Below, in pieces: positions 1 to 43,609 of a stretch of DNA of 64,000 nt. Positions within the stretch are counted from its first letter, which is position 1. The number at the start of each line of letters is the position of its first letter. Made by a program: the position numbers and the translations under genes. The notes under the pieces are model-generated. The model saw nothing but the letters and a program-made list of their open reading frames with translations. It was not told the origin of the DNA and made no database searches. Source of the DNA: Doris montereyensis (lineage: Eukaryota; Mollusca; Gastropoda; Nudibranchia; Dorididae); contig JAXRKP010000107.1 in assembly GCA_037039925.1 (NCBI GenBank), forward strand, positions 453,501 to 517,500. The letters are read 5' to 3'.

Positions 1-128
1 CGATGTTATTAACTACCTGTGTGAATGGATTGTTACCATATGATTGCAATCTAAAAAATCACCCAGAAAATTTGATTCTGAAGAGGGACAACATAAATTT
101 GTTAAGACATGCACACAGAAATCGAAAA

Positions 129-1429
129 TCATAAATAGGTAACAAATTTGAATTGTGACAAGTATCCATTTTCAGCAACTCTGTGAATTTCCTCCGGTTC
201 AGCTGGCGGATCTGTTTTTATCACAGGTATGAAAGACTCATTTCCTTTGGCCTTGCCTTCATCTTCAACCCCATAGCTGAAGCTGATGATTGAGGAAAGA
301 GATGACGGTGATTTTTGGACATAATAAGGCAATTGCTTGATGTCAGCTGTGACGTCCACAGCAGTCTTTTGCATTGGCTCTGAATTTGTTCTGCGACATT
401 TTTCCCATGTTGCTGATTTTGAACTGAAAAGATCCTTAGCTTTTGATGGCTTTGTGTCGCCTTTTGAAGCTTCCTGGTTTTCAGGAATAGGACTTCCTGC
501 ACGCTTAGAGGATGAAAATATACTGCCAAAGCAACCATTGTTGGCTGTTTTAGCACTGACAGCTTCTGAAACCGGAGCTTTTTCTGGGATACTCCTTGAC
601 TTTGATACTTGCACCTCCTTTTCTTTTAATCTTTCCTCCTTCTCTTTCAATCTGTCATCCTTTTCTTTCAACTTTTCCTCTTTTTCTTTCAACCTGTCAT
701 CCTTTTCTTTTAATCTTTCCTCTTTCTCTTTTAATCTATCATCCTTTTCTTTTAAATTTTCATCTGTTTCGCATTGCAATTTATTTGTCCCGTAACAAGG
801 AGAACATCATCCACTTCAGTCGCATGATTAGCCAAACATTCCTTTCTCATTATTTTCTGAGTATTTCCTTCATTTAGGTTTATATTCTCTTTTCCAGATT
901 CTTCCTGAGAATGTATATCAGCAGAGGATATAAATTTGTTCTTTGAGACTTGAGTTAGCGTACCATCTTGTACGACATCTACATTAGTGTTGATAACATC
1001 ATTGTGCAGGTTCAGTTCACCTTCTACAACCTCACTGCTTTCATCCTTGTTTTCATTTTTGCCTTCAGACTCTGAGCTTGCCTGATCAACTTTGGATACA
1101 ATATTACACACGACCGTGGAATATCCATTTTCGTTCATGATTTCTTGAACATCAGTGACCATAATAACTTCATCCTCTTTGGGCCCTTCAGCGGTAGAGT
1201 CACTTTCATCAACAGCCCTCGAAACAAAGACCCCGATCCATCATTGACGTACTTGTTTACTAGAATGTCACAATCTTTGCTCCTATCTTCTGTGTCATCC
1301 TTGTTAAAGCTGACAGATCTATGAACAGTACTTGAATCTGCTGTGGATCGGAAGTTGGATTGGAAGTTTCAGTTTCAGACTCCTCTGGAATTGTGCTCAT
1401 ATATCCTTGCGAGTCAAGAAAGACTAATT
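129..1429 (-). CDS. RNF217: RNF217-like terminal exon: coiled-coil tail
   Basis: This last coding exon starts after a TTCAACAG acceptor and ends at a TGA at 129-131. It encodes a low-complexity acidic region, then about seven tandem heptads of the form LKEKDDR / LKEKEER (21-bp units), then a Ser/Pro/Lys-rich tail containing GCFGSIFSSSKR. Three single-base frame changes (about 1340-1365, 1200-1225, 775-800) split it into four frames that read as one protein. The tail is not a feature of the vertebrate family as I know it, and its function is unknown. Confidence 0.7.
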
Positions 1430-4400
1430 CTGTTGAAAAAAAAAATGAAATGCTAGAATTAATAACATGATAAGACCTTTTAACTCTATGAACTACATGT
1501 TATACTAGGATACCACCTGAAAAAAATTCATTTTGTAGAGAAAAATAATTAAAGATAGTATGCCTTTGCTTTATATACTATCATCACAATATTACATGTA
1601 GTATATACTCAGAGTTACCAACCTAAGGAGTACAAAAACAATATTCCTGATTAAAAAAATAAATAAATCAGTATTGTTGGACAGAACATCAGAAAACAAT
1701 ACTGACCCTTGCGGACGGACGAAAATTAACATTCACCGACTTGATTATCGCAAACTAGATCTTTATGATTACATGTTGTACCTTATTAACAGGAAAAATC
1801 AAATAAATCACAGAAACAACCCCCATCAAAACCTTGATAAGATATCGGATTACTTGATTTTGGGAAAACACAAAACAAAATACCTTACAAAAGACAATGA
1901 TCATAAAACAACAAGATGTGACAACTCTAACACAAAAGAAAAGAAACTCTCGGTGGTCTGTCTTTTTCGGTATCGTTGTCACTTCTTGTGATTTATTTCA
2001 TCACTTTGGCTGAAGGCAATTGAACTGCACGCCACCCTGTTTGCCTTGAGAAACACTCAATCAGTATTGTAACAACCTCCCTCCCAATAAAAAGAAACAG
2101 GAAAAAAAAAGAGGGGGAATGCAGAGTAAATCTTTTCTGAGATAATGAAATATACCAGTAATAAAAGCAATGCTTTAACAAATTTACCACCACGACAATT
2201 GAGTAATTCCTTCTCCCGTTGAGCAGCTGCAATCATCAACATTTTCTGCTTCAAAAACTTCTTTCTCTTTTTCCTGGCCCACATATTACGGCGTAGGTGA
2301 AGAATGCCGTAACCTGGAAGAATGAACACACTGACACCTAGTAGCACAGCCCCTGCAGCTACTCCAAGACCTGCCAAGGCAACTGCTGCAATCAGTCGGG
2401 CACCTTGTAATGGCATGGTAAAAAAATCAAACAAAGAATTAAATTTGATTGACTCTGCAAGTGAGAAAACAAAAATTCAAACATTGAAGGTAAAACATAA
2501 CTCCAACTGATTGATAATACCCATTATGGAATAAAGAAAAACAAAACATGGCAAATTATAAATGTGAAAAGAAAAGCTCTTTTATAGGCGATGTAGCTGA
2601 ACCGTAGCATTGTGAGCTTGTCATCATGATGACAGTGGTTCAAACCCCACGGCTGGCACAGGTGGGTTTTTTTCACGACTTTGTACTCTTAGGAAAGGTC
2701 CTCAACTCTACTTTCCTCACTTGACTTAGGTGTGACTGAGTACCCAGTTTATAGTAGACGATGATCTTGTCAGAGTGTTAGTACGAAAAGCCTAAGAGGC
2801 TTGTCTACTGTATGCTCCCGAGAGTTGAGAAGGACTTGGAATAAAATGAGCCTGCACGTGTGCGGGTACGGCCTACAAATTCATCTTCATCTTTAAGCAG
2901 AATGTAAAATTAGTAAAATATCAATTTTTCTCATAGAGTACAAGTTTTTTTCCCTCCAATGAACTGCAATCTGATCTGTTCAGTCTTATTACCAAGGAAT
3001 ATGGAAAAAAAACAAACAAAAAGCTTTCCCACTGAACTTTCTTTACAACCAGTTCCAATTCTATCTTCCGATGTATGGGTTTAGCTGTCCGAAATGATCT
3101 CACTCCAGGTTACCCTGTCCTAATATTTTCTGTTTCCTTCTGTCAAGGTTAAATTTCTTTGCGTCGGTGCATCTTTTATATCTTCTTCCCACTTTCTGCG
3201 AGGACTGCCTTATTTGGTCATTTACCTTGGGTTTTAGCATTAAACAAGCTGAAATCCCGCTCCATTAGTAGGTTGTTATTAAAATATGATGATGTAGGCA
3301 TACAAATGCTGACATCCCACTCAATGAGCAAGTTATTATTCTGATTCAAACCCAACCTCAGTAAAAAAAGATTTAGTAGGTCTAGAGTAGCTCTAGATCT
3401 GGATGTAGAACTAGATCTAAGAGGGAAAATGCCCATCTAATCTGCGCTAACGAAGAGATCTAGAGATTGACTTGCTAAAAGAGAATAAGAGTTTCGCTAG
3501 ATCTAGGTTAAAATTTGAGCATAATCAATCTGTTCAGCGGTGGACTGGGGATCAAAGGCGGTCAAACTTTCGCAGGCTTTTTGGGTTGCTGGGTTACATG
3601 GCAATTGCAAATGAATTGTGCAAAATATCGTTTGAAGAAAGAAAAATTTTTTTCAAATTAAAAATAACCCCAAAACACGCACAGGAAATACATAAAAGTG
3701 GTGTTAAAACTTGAGCATTATCCGTTCAGCGGGCTTGACAGCCTATTCTGACTGGATGCAATTGCAATGTCGTAAAATCTGCAAATATATATAGATTGTA
3801 TAAACTGATTTAGCTATTCCCTTATCATTCATTTTGTTTACATGCCTGAACCATCTGAGTTGATTTATTTTTATCTTAGTTTCAATGCCATCTATTTTGG
3901 TTTGAACTTTAATTATTGTGATCCTGATTTTGTCTCTTTTTCTCCTCTCCTGAGATATTTCATATCAGCTGCTTGTACTCTATTATATTTCCTACTGTCT
4001 ATGGTGCAAGTTTCATTGTCATAGAGGAGAGTAGGACTATAAACTGTGTTGTATACTGCAATTTAAAAAAATTGTTGAGAACTCTTATTTACCTATAAAT
4101 GCCTTTCCTAGATGGTTACAAGTTAATTTAGTTTCCAGCTACGCTAACAGCACATATGTTGATTGATTGCAAAAACTTTTAATGGCTTCTATTTATTAAA
4201 TTTTGCTCTCCATTATGTTCTTTTAAGGAATGCCATAGTTCAATCCTCCTCAAAGTGTCAAATAAAACAGTCAATATTTCTTTCAAGGAATTTATCTGAT
4301 ATTTATCCAATCTATATAATCTTGAACATCTCTAACTTTGACCGTTTATAACTCAGGAACCACTGCACCCACAACCTCCATATTTCGTATGTAGATTACA

Positions 4401-7400
4401 AATAACCTGTTTTAGGTTTTTAGTCTCGCGAATAAACTCTTGGATCAAATCAGTATTCTAATTCAATTGATTGGAAAAAGATTGTTTTGCCTGCAATCCA
4501 CAAAACTTTTTATTGTTACTAGAGCTTATTTCTCGATTTCCGGTCACTACAATAAAAAGAAAGCATAACTTCACTAATGAGTACTAATTTGGTCTAATAA
4601 TCGTACTTGATATCACCCGTAATCGATACAGTGGTTTCTGAGTTAACCACAGTCAAAGTTCAAGAGACCAAGCCTTATAATAATAAGAACTCATAATCCA
4701 ACATTATTTATGGCATGCTAGTCTATATATCATGAATGCTGAACGCCTCATAACTTTGTAAGCACAAGACAGCAGATTGTGATTTTTCTGTCTGGGTTAA
4801 CTCCCTAAGCCCTTAGTCATGCAAAACCTGCCTGCAAGCGTAATTCAGCAGATTGTGATGTTTCTGTCTAGGTTAACTCCCTTAGCCCTTGGTCAGCTAA
4901 GACCCACCTGCAAGGCAGCAGGAGTCGCATGGAGGGTGGGGCGGCCTAGGCAATGTACAGGTGCAAGCACATGACCACTGCCCAGATGTTATATATGGTA
5001 CCATAAAACATATCCTCAGCCTAAATCCATGAATTTCAAAAGCAATAGAATGAAATACACCCAAATGTGCAGTAATTTATAAATCAATGTTGTGAAAAGG
5101 AAAGAAAAGATGGAAAGCAAAATTACCAAAGAGCTCAAAGAAGAGAAAAAAGAAGGTGTTAATGTATTATTGTATGTGATAATGCTTTCTAAACATCAAT
5201 TACTCACCAAAGCTTGTCCCTCTAATAAGTCTTCTGAGAGCAGGCTTCTGAGGTAACAGTCTATACTTGCATCCAAATAATGAAAACCGGCTCCAATGAT
5301 TCCCAAGCATTTTGATGCTAATATATCGATCTCCACAACGGTAACAAAAGTCAGTGTTGCAACGAGAGCATTGCATATGGTCACAGCCATTTTTCTTTTG
5401 AATATAAACCTGCAGAGCGACAAGGGAGAAAGCAAGCCATATTTAGGTCGGAATTGAAAATGGTCAATAAAAAACTGAACTATGAATTAAAAACTACAGG
5501 AAAATTAGGTTTCCCATGATAAGCTAGTCTTTTTTACATTTCAAAATTCTGACAGATATATAATAATACACTCAAACATGGTAATAAATAACAAAATGCT
5601 AGGGACACGACTGTTCTTTAGGTTCAGTTGAGATGAATATAATCTGAATTCAAAACTGTATTCTTTAACGTACTGTAAATAGTGCTTTTCTTGCATATTT
5701 CGACAAAAAAAAAGTCTAGTGGGTTACTGTGATCCCTACTTTAAAAAAAAAGTTAAAACATGATGACAATCTCTTCACAGTAATTCATTTTTTATAATGA
5801 AATCATAAGAATTCTTCTGTATTGATCTTTGGATGCCAGTCCACTCGACGGTCTACTGTGATGCTACTATTCTACCAGTCTGACAACTGTTCCATTTGAC
5901 GGACTACTGCAGTCTACTACAATTCACAGTGCTAAACACTTTCTCTTTGCATTTCTATCATACAGGCTTTGGACTGTCATTGACCACATGTAAATGTTTT
6001 GGTCCTTAAAAGGACCATTAGTGTATTGGTGGTTGTAATTTGTCCCCTGTTAGTTGTAGAGTGGTTTTGATGTCATTTTGATGTCATTTAGAAAGGTGAT
6101 AGTCTGCTTCATCACAGCACAGCACTTGTGACAAGGATCAGTACTGTTCCAGGAGGCCATGATGCATCAAGTAGTTTGCTGCTGCTTCTTCTGTAGGAAA
6201 GACGGTGTAGTAACATTCCCTCAGATACGTCTTGCTGGTATGCATTATAAAATGCAAGTGAATGAAACATTGAGTGGCTCTGTTGTCTCTATATACATTT
6301 TGAAGTAGCATCGGGTCCAACTAATCAAAATGAAACATTTAATTACAAAACATCCGGCCATCTACACACTGCAATTATATATAGTCCATTCAGGCTGTGT
6401 GGCATTTTAAAAATTATTAGTATTTTCTTTATTTCATATGTATTATATATTTATCTTTAAAATTTATTTATATCTAAAAAAAATTATTTGGGTTCATGGT
6501 AAACTTTATATATTAGATTGTGTGCTTTGTAATTTCATTGTGTGGATATGAATAATTGCCCTACGGGGATGATTAAAAGTATTTTGAATTGAATTGTAAT
6601 CACCACCGCCTTTGATCTATCCTCCCACTACCTCACTGGTCATTCACTGTTGAGGCTGCCTTTGATCTAAATGCAAACAATGCCTGATCGTCAACGACGT
6701 CACAATCCTCACGCCACCTTTTGTCCGATTGACACAGCACAGGTAGACACTTCTAAAGAAGTTTAAAGATTTTTATAAAGGCTTATAAAAAGACATGATG
6801 GTATTTCAGAGCGGGTGCACATAAAAAATAATCAGTTTATGTTTTTTAATTCAAACAGAAGCCTTGATTTAATTATATCCAGAACTGAATTGTTTCGATT
6901 TATAATGTTAACCCTTTTCAGGCGGGTCCCATAAATCTGCATACCGCTGGTCACTCTAAGCACACCTACGCTAGTGACGGGTCTCGTACATTTGCATCAC
7001 TCCCGGCCCTCAGCAAGACAAATCATTAGTGGCCGGTCCTATATAACTGCACTGCAGTGCACTCAAAGACGGGTTTTGGGAATGTCTCTATTCTGACCAA
7101 TTAGGCTGATCAACCCACGTCACGCCACGCAAAGTCTATTATTCTAAAGGGTTAAAATGATAGTAGTTCGTTGCTGAGTCTACCATACACTTGATATATT
7201 TCTTACTTATAAAGAGATACGACAACACACAGGGGCTCTATCTCAAATGCAGGCTGTGGACCCTCTGCAAAGTGGACAAAACCAAAGTCTCTTGTCTTCG
7301 TATGACCGACGCAACTTCTGGACGGATGTCAATTACTTTAGTAAGAAACTCCACCCACAAGCAAGAAATAGTGATTGATATAAATAAAAGATATCAGTGG

Positions 7401-10306
7401 CCAATCACATTGCACTACCTAAGGTCAGCCTGAATAGAGGGTGTGACCTTCAGTCAATAGAAAGAAACCATGTTCAGGGTTGACCAATCAGGGGAGCATT
7501 GTGTTGATGGTTATATTGTCAAACGTCACATACGACGTCAAAATACATCTCCACCTCTTTTTCACATAAATAAGAATAAAGAGATTAGAGTGTTGAAAGT
7601 ACAGGGGAAAATTGAAGCTTTCATCTGAGTTCAGCAACCAGCAACAAAGGTACTTTCATCTCTCAAACAGGTCCATTTCATATGGTCATGATGACATGGT
7701 ATCTGGACAAGAGGAAGGGCGGCTATTTGAAGTGTATGGATATTATAAACTACAAGAGTCTATCTTCCCAATGTATAGAAAGGACTAAGGAGGGAGACTT
7801 ACATCCAGAAGTGGGGGAAGATGTGAAAAATCATCGGATTGCTTAAGGGGTGGGGTCTGTTTGGGAGGAAGTTGATTTCTATTGAACTGTAGGAAAGAAA
7901 CAGCCAAGAATACAAAACGATGGTGACTCATGTCATTGTAAATGAGGAGAGAGGGTGATAGTAGTTGTAGACATAAGGTAGGGAGGGAGTTTTCAAAAGC
8001 ATGGGAAGCATGTAGCTGAGGAGAGGTGTTAGGTCTGGGATAGAGCGCGTTGCCGCAGCTGGAGCAATACACACTTGTGAGAAAGCAATAAATCAGGGGG
8101 CCTGTTTCCTTCATCATGGGAATGTGTTACCTATGCACATTGGACTCAGTCATGGGATTAGTGAAAGGCGTTTGGACATTTCCTCTAGTACTATAGTTCT
8201 ATCATTTTATTTAGATGTGTGAGAATGAAAATGATTCCTTTAGAAATAAAGCATGACCATGCAGCCACATGTGCCCCCCCCCCCCGCTTTATATGTTACC
8301 TCATCTCTCTCTTCTCCGTCCTCTCTATTCGTCTTTCTTTATCTTCCTCGTTCTTAAAATGTCTCCTGTTTGTTTCCTTTCCTCTCTCCCTTTCTGTCCC
8401 TCCCTCCTCTCTCTCCGTCTTTTAATGGCAGTTGTATTTCGTTACAATTCTTCTTTCTTTTTGTCTATTGTTATGAGGCTTGCTCTGTTGATGAACATTG
8501 CTTCATGGGTCGTTGCACCTATGGCTCTATTAGTATTAGCTTTGTCCAGTATTGTTTAGTGTTTATTTGTTTCTATGTCTCCTTGTTGCTCATGATATTC
8601 CTCTTCATGTTTAATAAAAGTAGGCTGTAATAGATGTTATTGTTAGTAAACAATGTAATATAAACAGGATGACAATAACAATAACAAAATGAATTGCCCG
8701 CTATGTCATCTTACTCAAAGAAGATAAAAAACTATCACAATAATCACAAGTATGTCGAGCACGCAGCCTCGTCAGCGGGCGAGAAAACTATATGTGCCAC
8801 ATGCAGAAGCCTCGTACACAGCTGAATGAGATTATTGACCGATATATTGAGGTCAGCCTTACAAGAGTTAAGACTTCTATAATATCATATAAATTAATTA
8901 CAATATTTGAGGTTATCCTTACCTTGCATTTTGGACATCTCTGAGCATTTGTCTGACCATCTTTCCTCTCTTTTGCCCACCTCCTCACCATTTCATCCTC
9001 CTTCTTGTACTTTTTACATGTAAGAGAAGTATGAAAAGGCGCATGACACGGAAAGCACCACTCAAGTTTGCAATGATTACACATAATTTTCACACCATGT
9101 TTTAATTTTTTCTTACTAACATTCAGAAGTGCAGGGTCGATATTATGTGGCAAACTGCAGGATGGACATGTCTTGACATAAGGATCAGCATTTGCATCAA
9201 TAAGATACTTAGTAAATTTCTCTCTCATACTAGGTGACAGTCGATAGTGGATTTCATCCTTAAATACTAAGACATTGCATCGATCATTTGGGCATTCCAT
9301 TTGACATTTTCCTTCCTTTACTTTCATTGTGATATATGTAGCAAGGCATTGATGGCAAATTTGATAATCACAACAAACTCTCCTTCTAACAAAAGCCATA
9401 GTGACACAAATTTCACACTCCATTATATGTTGCGCACGATGAGGGAATGGTAAATCCAATTCTGCGAGTTCCAATTCTGATAAACTGTCATCCAAGTCTG
9501 GGATTGGGATAGAATTTCCTTGCAAATTCTCATTGATGAAGCAACCTAATCCAGGATCCCAGTCATTGTAAAACTCCATGTCATCTGAAGATAGATCAGA
9601 CTTTTCTGATAAATATTCCAGAAATCCATATAAATCTACTGTGTCCTGATCATCTGACAGAGTAGAAAGAGATGAAGACACAAGTTTCATATCTTTGACA
9701 GATCTACACCTAGATAGGCCAACAACTTCGCCATCATCATCTTCTGATGACAGTGATAAAGCTGACAGTTTGGAAGCCTCTTCTTTTCGAGATTGATGGT
9801 GTCCGAAAGTGTGAACCCCCAGTGGATCTAGAACAACATCAGATTCAAATAATTCTTGCAAGTTACTGGCTTCTTTGGTATGGCCAGGGTCCAAGATTTG
9901 TTTTTGACACTTTTGAGAATCAGCCTCTGATGGGATGTCTGTTGGTTTGACACTGGTACTTTCTTTTACCTTTTCAAGAGAAGGGGTTGAAAGTGATTCC
10001 TTTGGTAGGTCCAATATAATATCTGTGTTTTTTTACAACAGCAACTCCTGCGTCACGATCCTGAGACATAATATTACCATCTACAGGATCCACCAGATCT
10101 CGATTCGTATGGGTATCATCTATATTTTCTGAGCTGAGCAATCTTGGTGAGGGGTCACACGTAGAGCATGCCACACTTTTCATAATATTTGATTGATCAG
10201 AAGTACTTGAGAGTTTTGACATTAAAGTTTCATCAACACATGATCTTAAATTCGAGTCACTGTCAACCTTACATGTTTTGTTCCTGATATCAGCTACGTC
10301 CGCCAT
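129..10306 (-). CDS. RNF217: RNF217-like RBR E3 ubiquitin-protein ligase (4 exons)
   Basis: Exons on the minus strand: 10306-8923, 5409-5208, 2454-2188 and 1429-129, each with AG acceptor and GT donor and matching phases. Exon 1 starts MADVADIRNK, has a long acidic N-terminal region, then RING1 (CEICVTMAF...CPNDRC) and IBR (CPSC...CNHCKLEWCFPCH). Exon 2 completes RING2 (GCDHMQC, CNTDFCYRCG); the Cys in GCDHMQC is the expected thioester-forming residue of RBR ligases. Exon 3 encodes a hydrophobic membrane segment (LIAAVALAGLGVAAGAVLLG) followed by a basic stretch, in the position seen in RNF217. Exon 4 is a polar tail with Lys/Glu/Asp heptads. Family role: E2-dependent ubiquitin transfer via a RING-HECT hybrid mechanism, probably at a membrane. 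At about 1,045 residues it is roughly twice human RNF217, mainly through the N- and C-terminal extensions. Reading frame breaks occur near 10027-10034 (A homopolymer), 1340-1365, 1200-1225 and 775-800. RNF19 and RNF144 are less similar in the RING2 and post-RING2 segments. Confidence 0.85.
2188..2454 (-). CDS. RNF217: RNF217-like exon 3: transmembrane exon
   Basis: A TTGCAG acceptor precedes the exon. It continues exon 2 in phase (split Glu codon), encodes a short Phe-rich run, then a hydrophobic span rich in Ala/Gly/Val/Leu, then a basic stretch (RRNMWARKKRKKFLKQK) that would face the cytosol. It ends at a GTAAAT donor in phase 1, which joins exon 4 to give ELVFLDSQGYM. This fits the C-terminal membrane anchor of RNF217-type ligases. 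Confidence 0.82.
2585..2900 (+). mobile_element. SINE family 1 copy (tRNA-derived)
   Basis: It begins with a tRNA-like head including a B-box-like GGTTCAAACCC, continues through a body with TTTCCTCACTTGACT and GTACCCAG, and ends CGGCCTACAAATTCATC with an ATCTT repeat tail. The same sequence is found at 39935-40285 (plus) and 19848-20058 (minus). It sits in intron 3 of RNF217. Confidence 0.72.
3060..4110 (-). mobile_element. LINE fragment with a 540-bp insertion
   Basis: 3060-3245 and 3785-4110 match the 3' part of the LINE on the minus strand (reversed counterpart of about 24600-25160). Between them, about 3246-3784 is unrelated, contains short tandem duplications (58-bp unit near 3247; about 200-bp repeat near 3508 and 3708) and AGATCT-rich sequence, and is probably an insertion. 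It lies in RNF217 intron 2. Confidence 0.62.
4785..4960 (-). mobile_element. LINE 5'-UTR tandem-repeat fragment
   Basis: Two units (GGTTAACTCCCTAAGCCC and GGTTAACTCCCTTAGCCC, each followed by CCTGCAAG-like sequence) are the reverse complement of the tandem units at 23231-23440. Orientation and order agree with the minus LINE at 3060-4110, so both are probably parts of one decayed copy. Confidence 0.5.
5208..5409 (-). CDS. RNF217: RNF217-like exon 2: RING2 / catalytic exon
   Basis: The longest open frame here is misleading. The correct frame follows the CTGCAG acceptor and reads VYIQKKNGCDHMQC then SRCNTDFCYRCGDRY, finishing with FGCKYRLLP...LRRLIRGTSF before a GTGAGT donor. It joins in phase to exon 1, which ends CPKCK, so the full RING2 zinc pattern is restored across the splice. 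The segment after RING2 (FGCKYR, PALRRLIRG) resembles the linker before the RNF217 membrane helix. No frameshift is seen in this 202-nt exon. Confidence 0.88.
6912..7151. mobile_element. piggyBac-type MITE (240 bp)
   Basis: TTAA at 6908-6911 and 7152-7155 flank a short element beginning CCCTTTTCAGGCGGG and ending TTCTAAAGGG. CCCTTT ends with TTAA duplication are typical of piggyBac elements. The interior holds about three degenerate units starting GGGTCCCATAAATCTGCA, GGGTCTCGTACATTTGCA and CGGTCCTATATAACTGCA, spaced about 57 bp. It lies in RNF217 intron 1. Confidence 0.7.
7310..8215 (+). repeat. Interspersed repeat R1
   Basis: About 900 bp. The left half (GATATCAGTGGCCAATCACA; CATGTTCAGGGTTGACCAAT; GTATCTGGACAAGAGGAAGG) recurs reversed at 30300-30840. 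The right half (GGGGTGTTAGGTCTGG-like block, GCCGCAGCTGG, CTTGTGAGAAAGC) recurs at 51185-51660. No coding capacity or terminal repeats were recognised. Confidence 0.6.
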
Positions 10307-10877
10307 GTTTAGATTTTTAGGTGGTCAGCTGAGGTCCAGCCTGTTACTGTGAGCATACACAAACATGCATAGGTCTGAATATCATTTTTCTCACCTACCA
10401 TACATCACATTTCAAACATACTAGATAAGAAGAAATAAAATGTCGACACACAGACAATATCAATACGGCAAATTAGCCTTTGAAGCTTGTTTACAACGCA
10501 GTTTCAGGACTCTTTCTCCCTGACACCCAAAACAAAAGTCGTGAATGTGTTTCTTAGAGAAGGCCTTCAATGCTATTATAAGGACTATTTTTAGATATGA
10601 TGTATAATACTGATATATAAAACCTATTTGTATTGGTTAGGTATTACATTTGTGACCAATCAAATGATACGTCTTAAAAATCATGGAAGGGAAATCCCAA
10701 TAACATCCACTTTATGACGTAGCCTCAAACTCGACCTGTGACCTCATGGGAGGATAACTCTTTCATTTTTCAAAATCCATTTAAGCGACTTTGAACGTTA
10801 CTAATCACGCAACACCGTTATACTTCACGCAGTGCCACCGTGGCTAAGATCTGAAAGTAGACGATTACACTGTGAGA
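10307..10877. promoter_or_regulatory. Putative bidirectional promoter, RNF217/PREP
   Basis: This 571-bp interval separates the two divergent start codons (RNF217 ATG at 10306 on minus, PREP ATG at 10878 on plus). It should hold both 5' UTRs and a shared core promoter. No clear TATA box at a sensible distance was recognised. The part nearest PREP (about 10790-10850) is less A/T-rich with several CG dinucleotides. Assignment rests on gene arrangement only. Confidence 0.5.
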
Positions 10878-43333
<32,456 letters not shown>

Positions 43334-43606
43334 TAATGTATTATTATTTGATCTTACAACTCTCATTTGCTCCTTTATAAAAAGCTTTAATACCCAAGAG
43401 AAACAACTAATGGAGGAAAAGACTTCAAAATCTGTTGACAGTCACAGTCAAAGTACATGCTGTTTAATATACAAACTTTGCAGGTTAAGAAAAACATTAT
43501 ACCAATTAATTAGCCCTGAAAATCCATGCTACATCCATATTGCAAAATACATGCTCACATCTTCAAGGTCTGACATTAAGAGAGCCATACTGTGTGACAA
43601 ATAAAT
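43334..43606 (+). promoter_or_regulatory. Probable PREP 3' UTR with polyadenylation signal
   Basis: Non-coding sequence follows the PREP stop codon. A canonical AATAAA is present at 43600-43605, with a further AATAAA-like site near 43657. The open frame 43311-43604 overlaps the stop region in another frame and has no coding character. Confidence 0.45.
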
Positions 43607-43609
43607 TTG

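Noticed and set aside
337..795. Plus-strand frame of 152 codons rich in Ser/Phe
   Set aside because: It is antisense to the Lys/Glu heptad repeats of the RNF217 tail; the repetitive Ser-Phe pattern is only the complement.
5196..5435. 79-codon hydrophobic minus-strand frame (MLSPLSLCRF...)
   Set aside because: Out-of-frame shadow; another frame at the same place encodes the RING2 exon with correct splice sites.
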